The position numbers and the translations under genes were made by a program. From the NCBI GenBank assembly GCA_963513935.1, contig OY740767.1:84060060-84124059 (forward strand): a DNA stretch of 64,000 bases, in the 5' to 3' direction. The DNA comes from Aphrophora alni (lineage: Eukaryota > Arthropoda > Insecta > Hemiptera > Aphrophoridae). Position 1 is the first letter of the stretch. Each line of letters opens with the position of its first letter. The notes beneath the pieces were generated by a model. That model had not been told where the DNA came from. It was given only the letters and a program-made list of their open reading frames with translations, and made no database searches. Positions 62,842 through 64,000 of the stretch are shown in pieces.

Positions 62842-64000
62842 CAGAGTGGGTCATAAGTCACTTGACACTAAAAGGCACTCAGTATCAAATTGACTCTAGT
62901 TGTAACCTGTCAGCTGTTACAACAAAACAACAGTATTGTTTTGAAGTTATGTTTGAGATATGTTGAAGTTAGCACCTTGTTAGAAGTGATTTTAGTTGAT
63001 TAAGTTTTGTAATTAATTAAGTTAACCATGAATAGTAAGCTCTCAATAAGAGAACGTGTTTTTATTTTTCAGCAGTGGTGATTACATGATCATAATTACG
63101 ATGATGTAGTAGAGTCATTTGTGCAGTATTTCCCAAACAGTAGACCATTACCACGACAAGCCATTCATAACTTAAATATAAGGTTTGAAATGACTGGGTC
63201 TGTAGCGGATCTTTCACGAATCATGTAGGCCTAAATCTGTTACAACAGAAGAAAACCTCATGACTGTAGCGCAAAGTTTAGTCCAATCGCCATCAAAATT
63301 AACACGAAGAGCGTCCAGTGAGCTTGGTATATCTAGAACGAGCGTTAGAAGAATGTTAAAAACGGTAGGGCTGAAACCATACAGGCTTACTTTACTGCAA
63401 GGTTTGAATGAAAACGATTATGACAGGCGAATGGAATTTTGTGAGTGTTAGGCTACGTAATAAGACAAGAAGCTGACAATACATTTTATAAATCCATTTT
63501 GTGGAGCGATGAGGCAACATTCAAACAACTTAATGGTAGAGTGAACAGACATAATTGCGTGTACTGAAAACCCACATTTAGTCAAGCAAACTGAATTAAA
63601 TGCCCCTGGAGTATGTGTGTGGGCTGGAATCTTTGCTGGTGGACAAATCATTCTTTTTTGAACAAACGGTCAATGCTGTTAATTACCATGATATGTTACA
63701 TGAGGTAGTAGTTAAATTGGAAAACAGTCCTGCATTCGAACAACTACAACCTATTCGAGAAAAACTAATTTGGCAGCAAGATGGTGCACCTCCTCATTAC
63801 GGGAACAATGTGAGAGATTTCTTGAATGAGACTTTTACAGAATGGATAGGAAGACGAGGTACACTTGAATGGCCTGATCACCCCAATGGATTTTTCAATT
63901 TGGGGAATTGTAAAAGATGAAGTTTATTCAGAGAAACCAAGGGATCTGCAACATTTATAAAATATAAACATATATAACATATATAAAAAGTTGCCAAGGG
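62842..64000 (+). mobile_element. Mariner-type transposon, left part (runs off the window)
   Basis: Begins CAGAGTGGGTCATAAGTCAC directly after a TA, as expected of a mariner terminal repeat. Transposase sequence follows on the plus strand. The right end lies beyond 64000. Confidence 0.7.
63028..63960 (+). pseudogene. Mariner/IS630-type transposase, decayed
   Basis: From an ATG at 63028 it reads MNSKLSIRERVFIFQQW, then a stop. Later frames read SKLTRRASSELGISRTSVRR (helix-turn-helix), LWSDEATFK (first catalytic Asp region), FFFEQTVNAVNYHDMLHEVV, LIWQQDGAPPHYGN (second Asp) and DFLNETFTEWIGRRG, then LITPMDFSIWGIVKDEVYSE in another frame. A small deletion near 63880 removes part of the third catalytic motif. 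It is related to, but distinct from, the copy at 64-1813. Confidence 0.82.

Overview
The window is AT-rich animal DNA, most likely from an insect with a large, transposon-filled genome. Evidence: long introns with GT/AG splice sites, insect-type mariner, hAT, Helitron and R1/Jockey-like remnants, and long dinucleotide microsatellites. Prokaryotic operons, ribosome binding sites, CRISPR arrays, rRNA genes and tRNA genes were not seen. Open reading frames are short because coding DNA is split into exons or decayed.

The main gene lies on the minus strand from 28077 down to about 2617. It is the ortholog of the ciliary/flagellar protein CFAP69. I assembled it by hand from eleven exons whose splice phases match at every junction, giving 674 codons with no break. 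The match to the vertebrate protein is seen in helical-repeat segments and in a conserved block reading WREEETRLGVKRSKDG in exon 11 (LWRKEEKELGVKRDKNG in the human protein as I recall it). The C-terminal third found in vertebrates was not located.

Layout. 1-2350: a 1.75-kb mariner-type element (64-1813) with a foldback element inside it, abutting two unidentified reading frames. 2617-28077: CFAP69. Its introns hold an R1-type retrotransposon remnant and a hAT fragment (intron 10), a second hAT fragment (intron 9), a foldback element (intron 8) and a Helitron with both ends (intron 4). 28100-39700: few genes; a possible 5' exon near 32.1 kb, one copy of an 8.3-kb-spaced dispersed repeat, and a decayed Rep/helicase Helitron. 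39722-39902: the last coding exon of a second, unidentified minus-strand gene. 41-53 kb: second copy of the dispersed repeat, a long TC tract, a long-TIR mariner derivative, a probable solo LTR, and large foldback elements. 54331-54499: the last exon of a plus-strand gene for a short cysteine-rich protein. 54.9-56.9 kb: a degenerate tandem array split by an RNase H-bearing non-LTR retrotransposon. 57.7-64 kb: a foldback element, R1-type and Jockey-like remnants, and a mariner copy running off the right edge.

I found no new multi-gene system. The most useful results are the CFAP69 exon model, the two orphan terminal exons, and several nested or foldback elements with readable ends. All homology calls come from recognising motifs by eye; no search was run.
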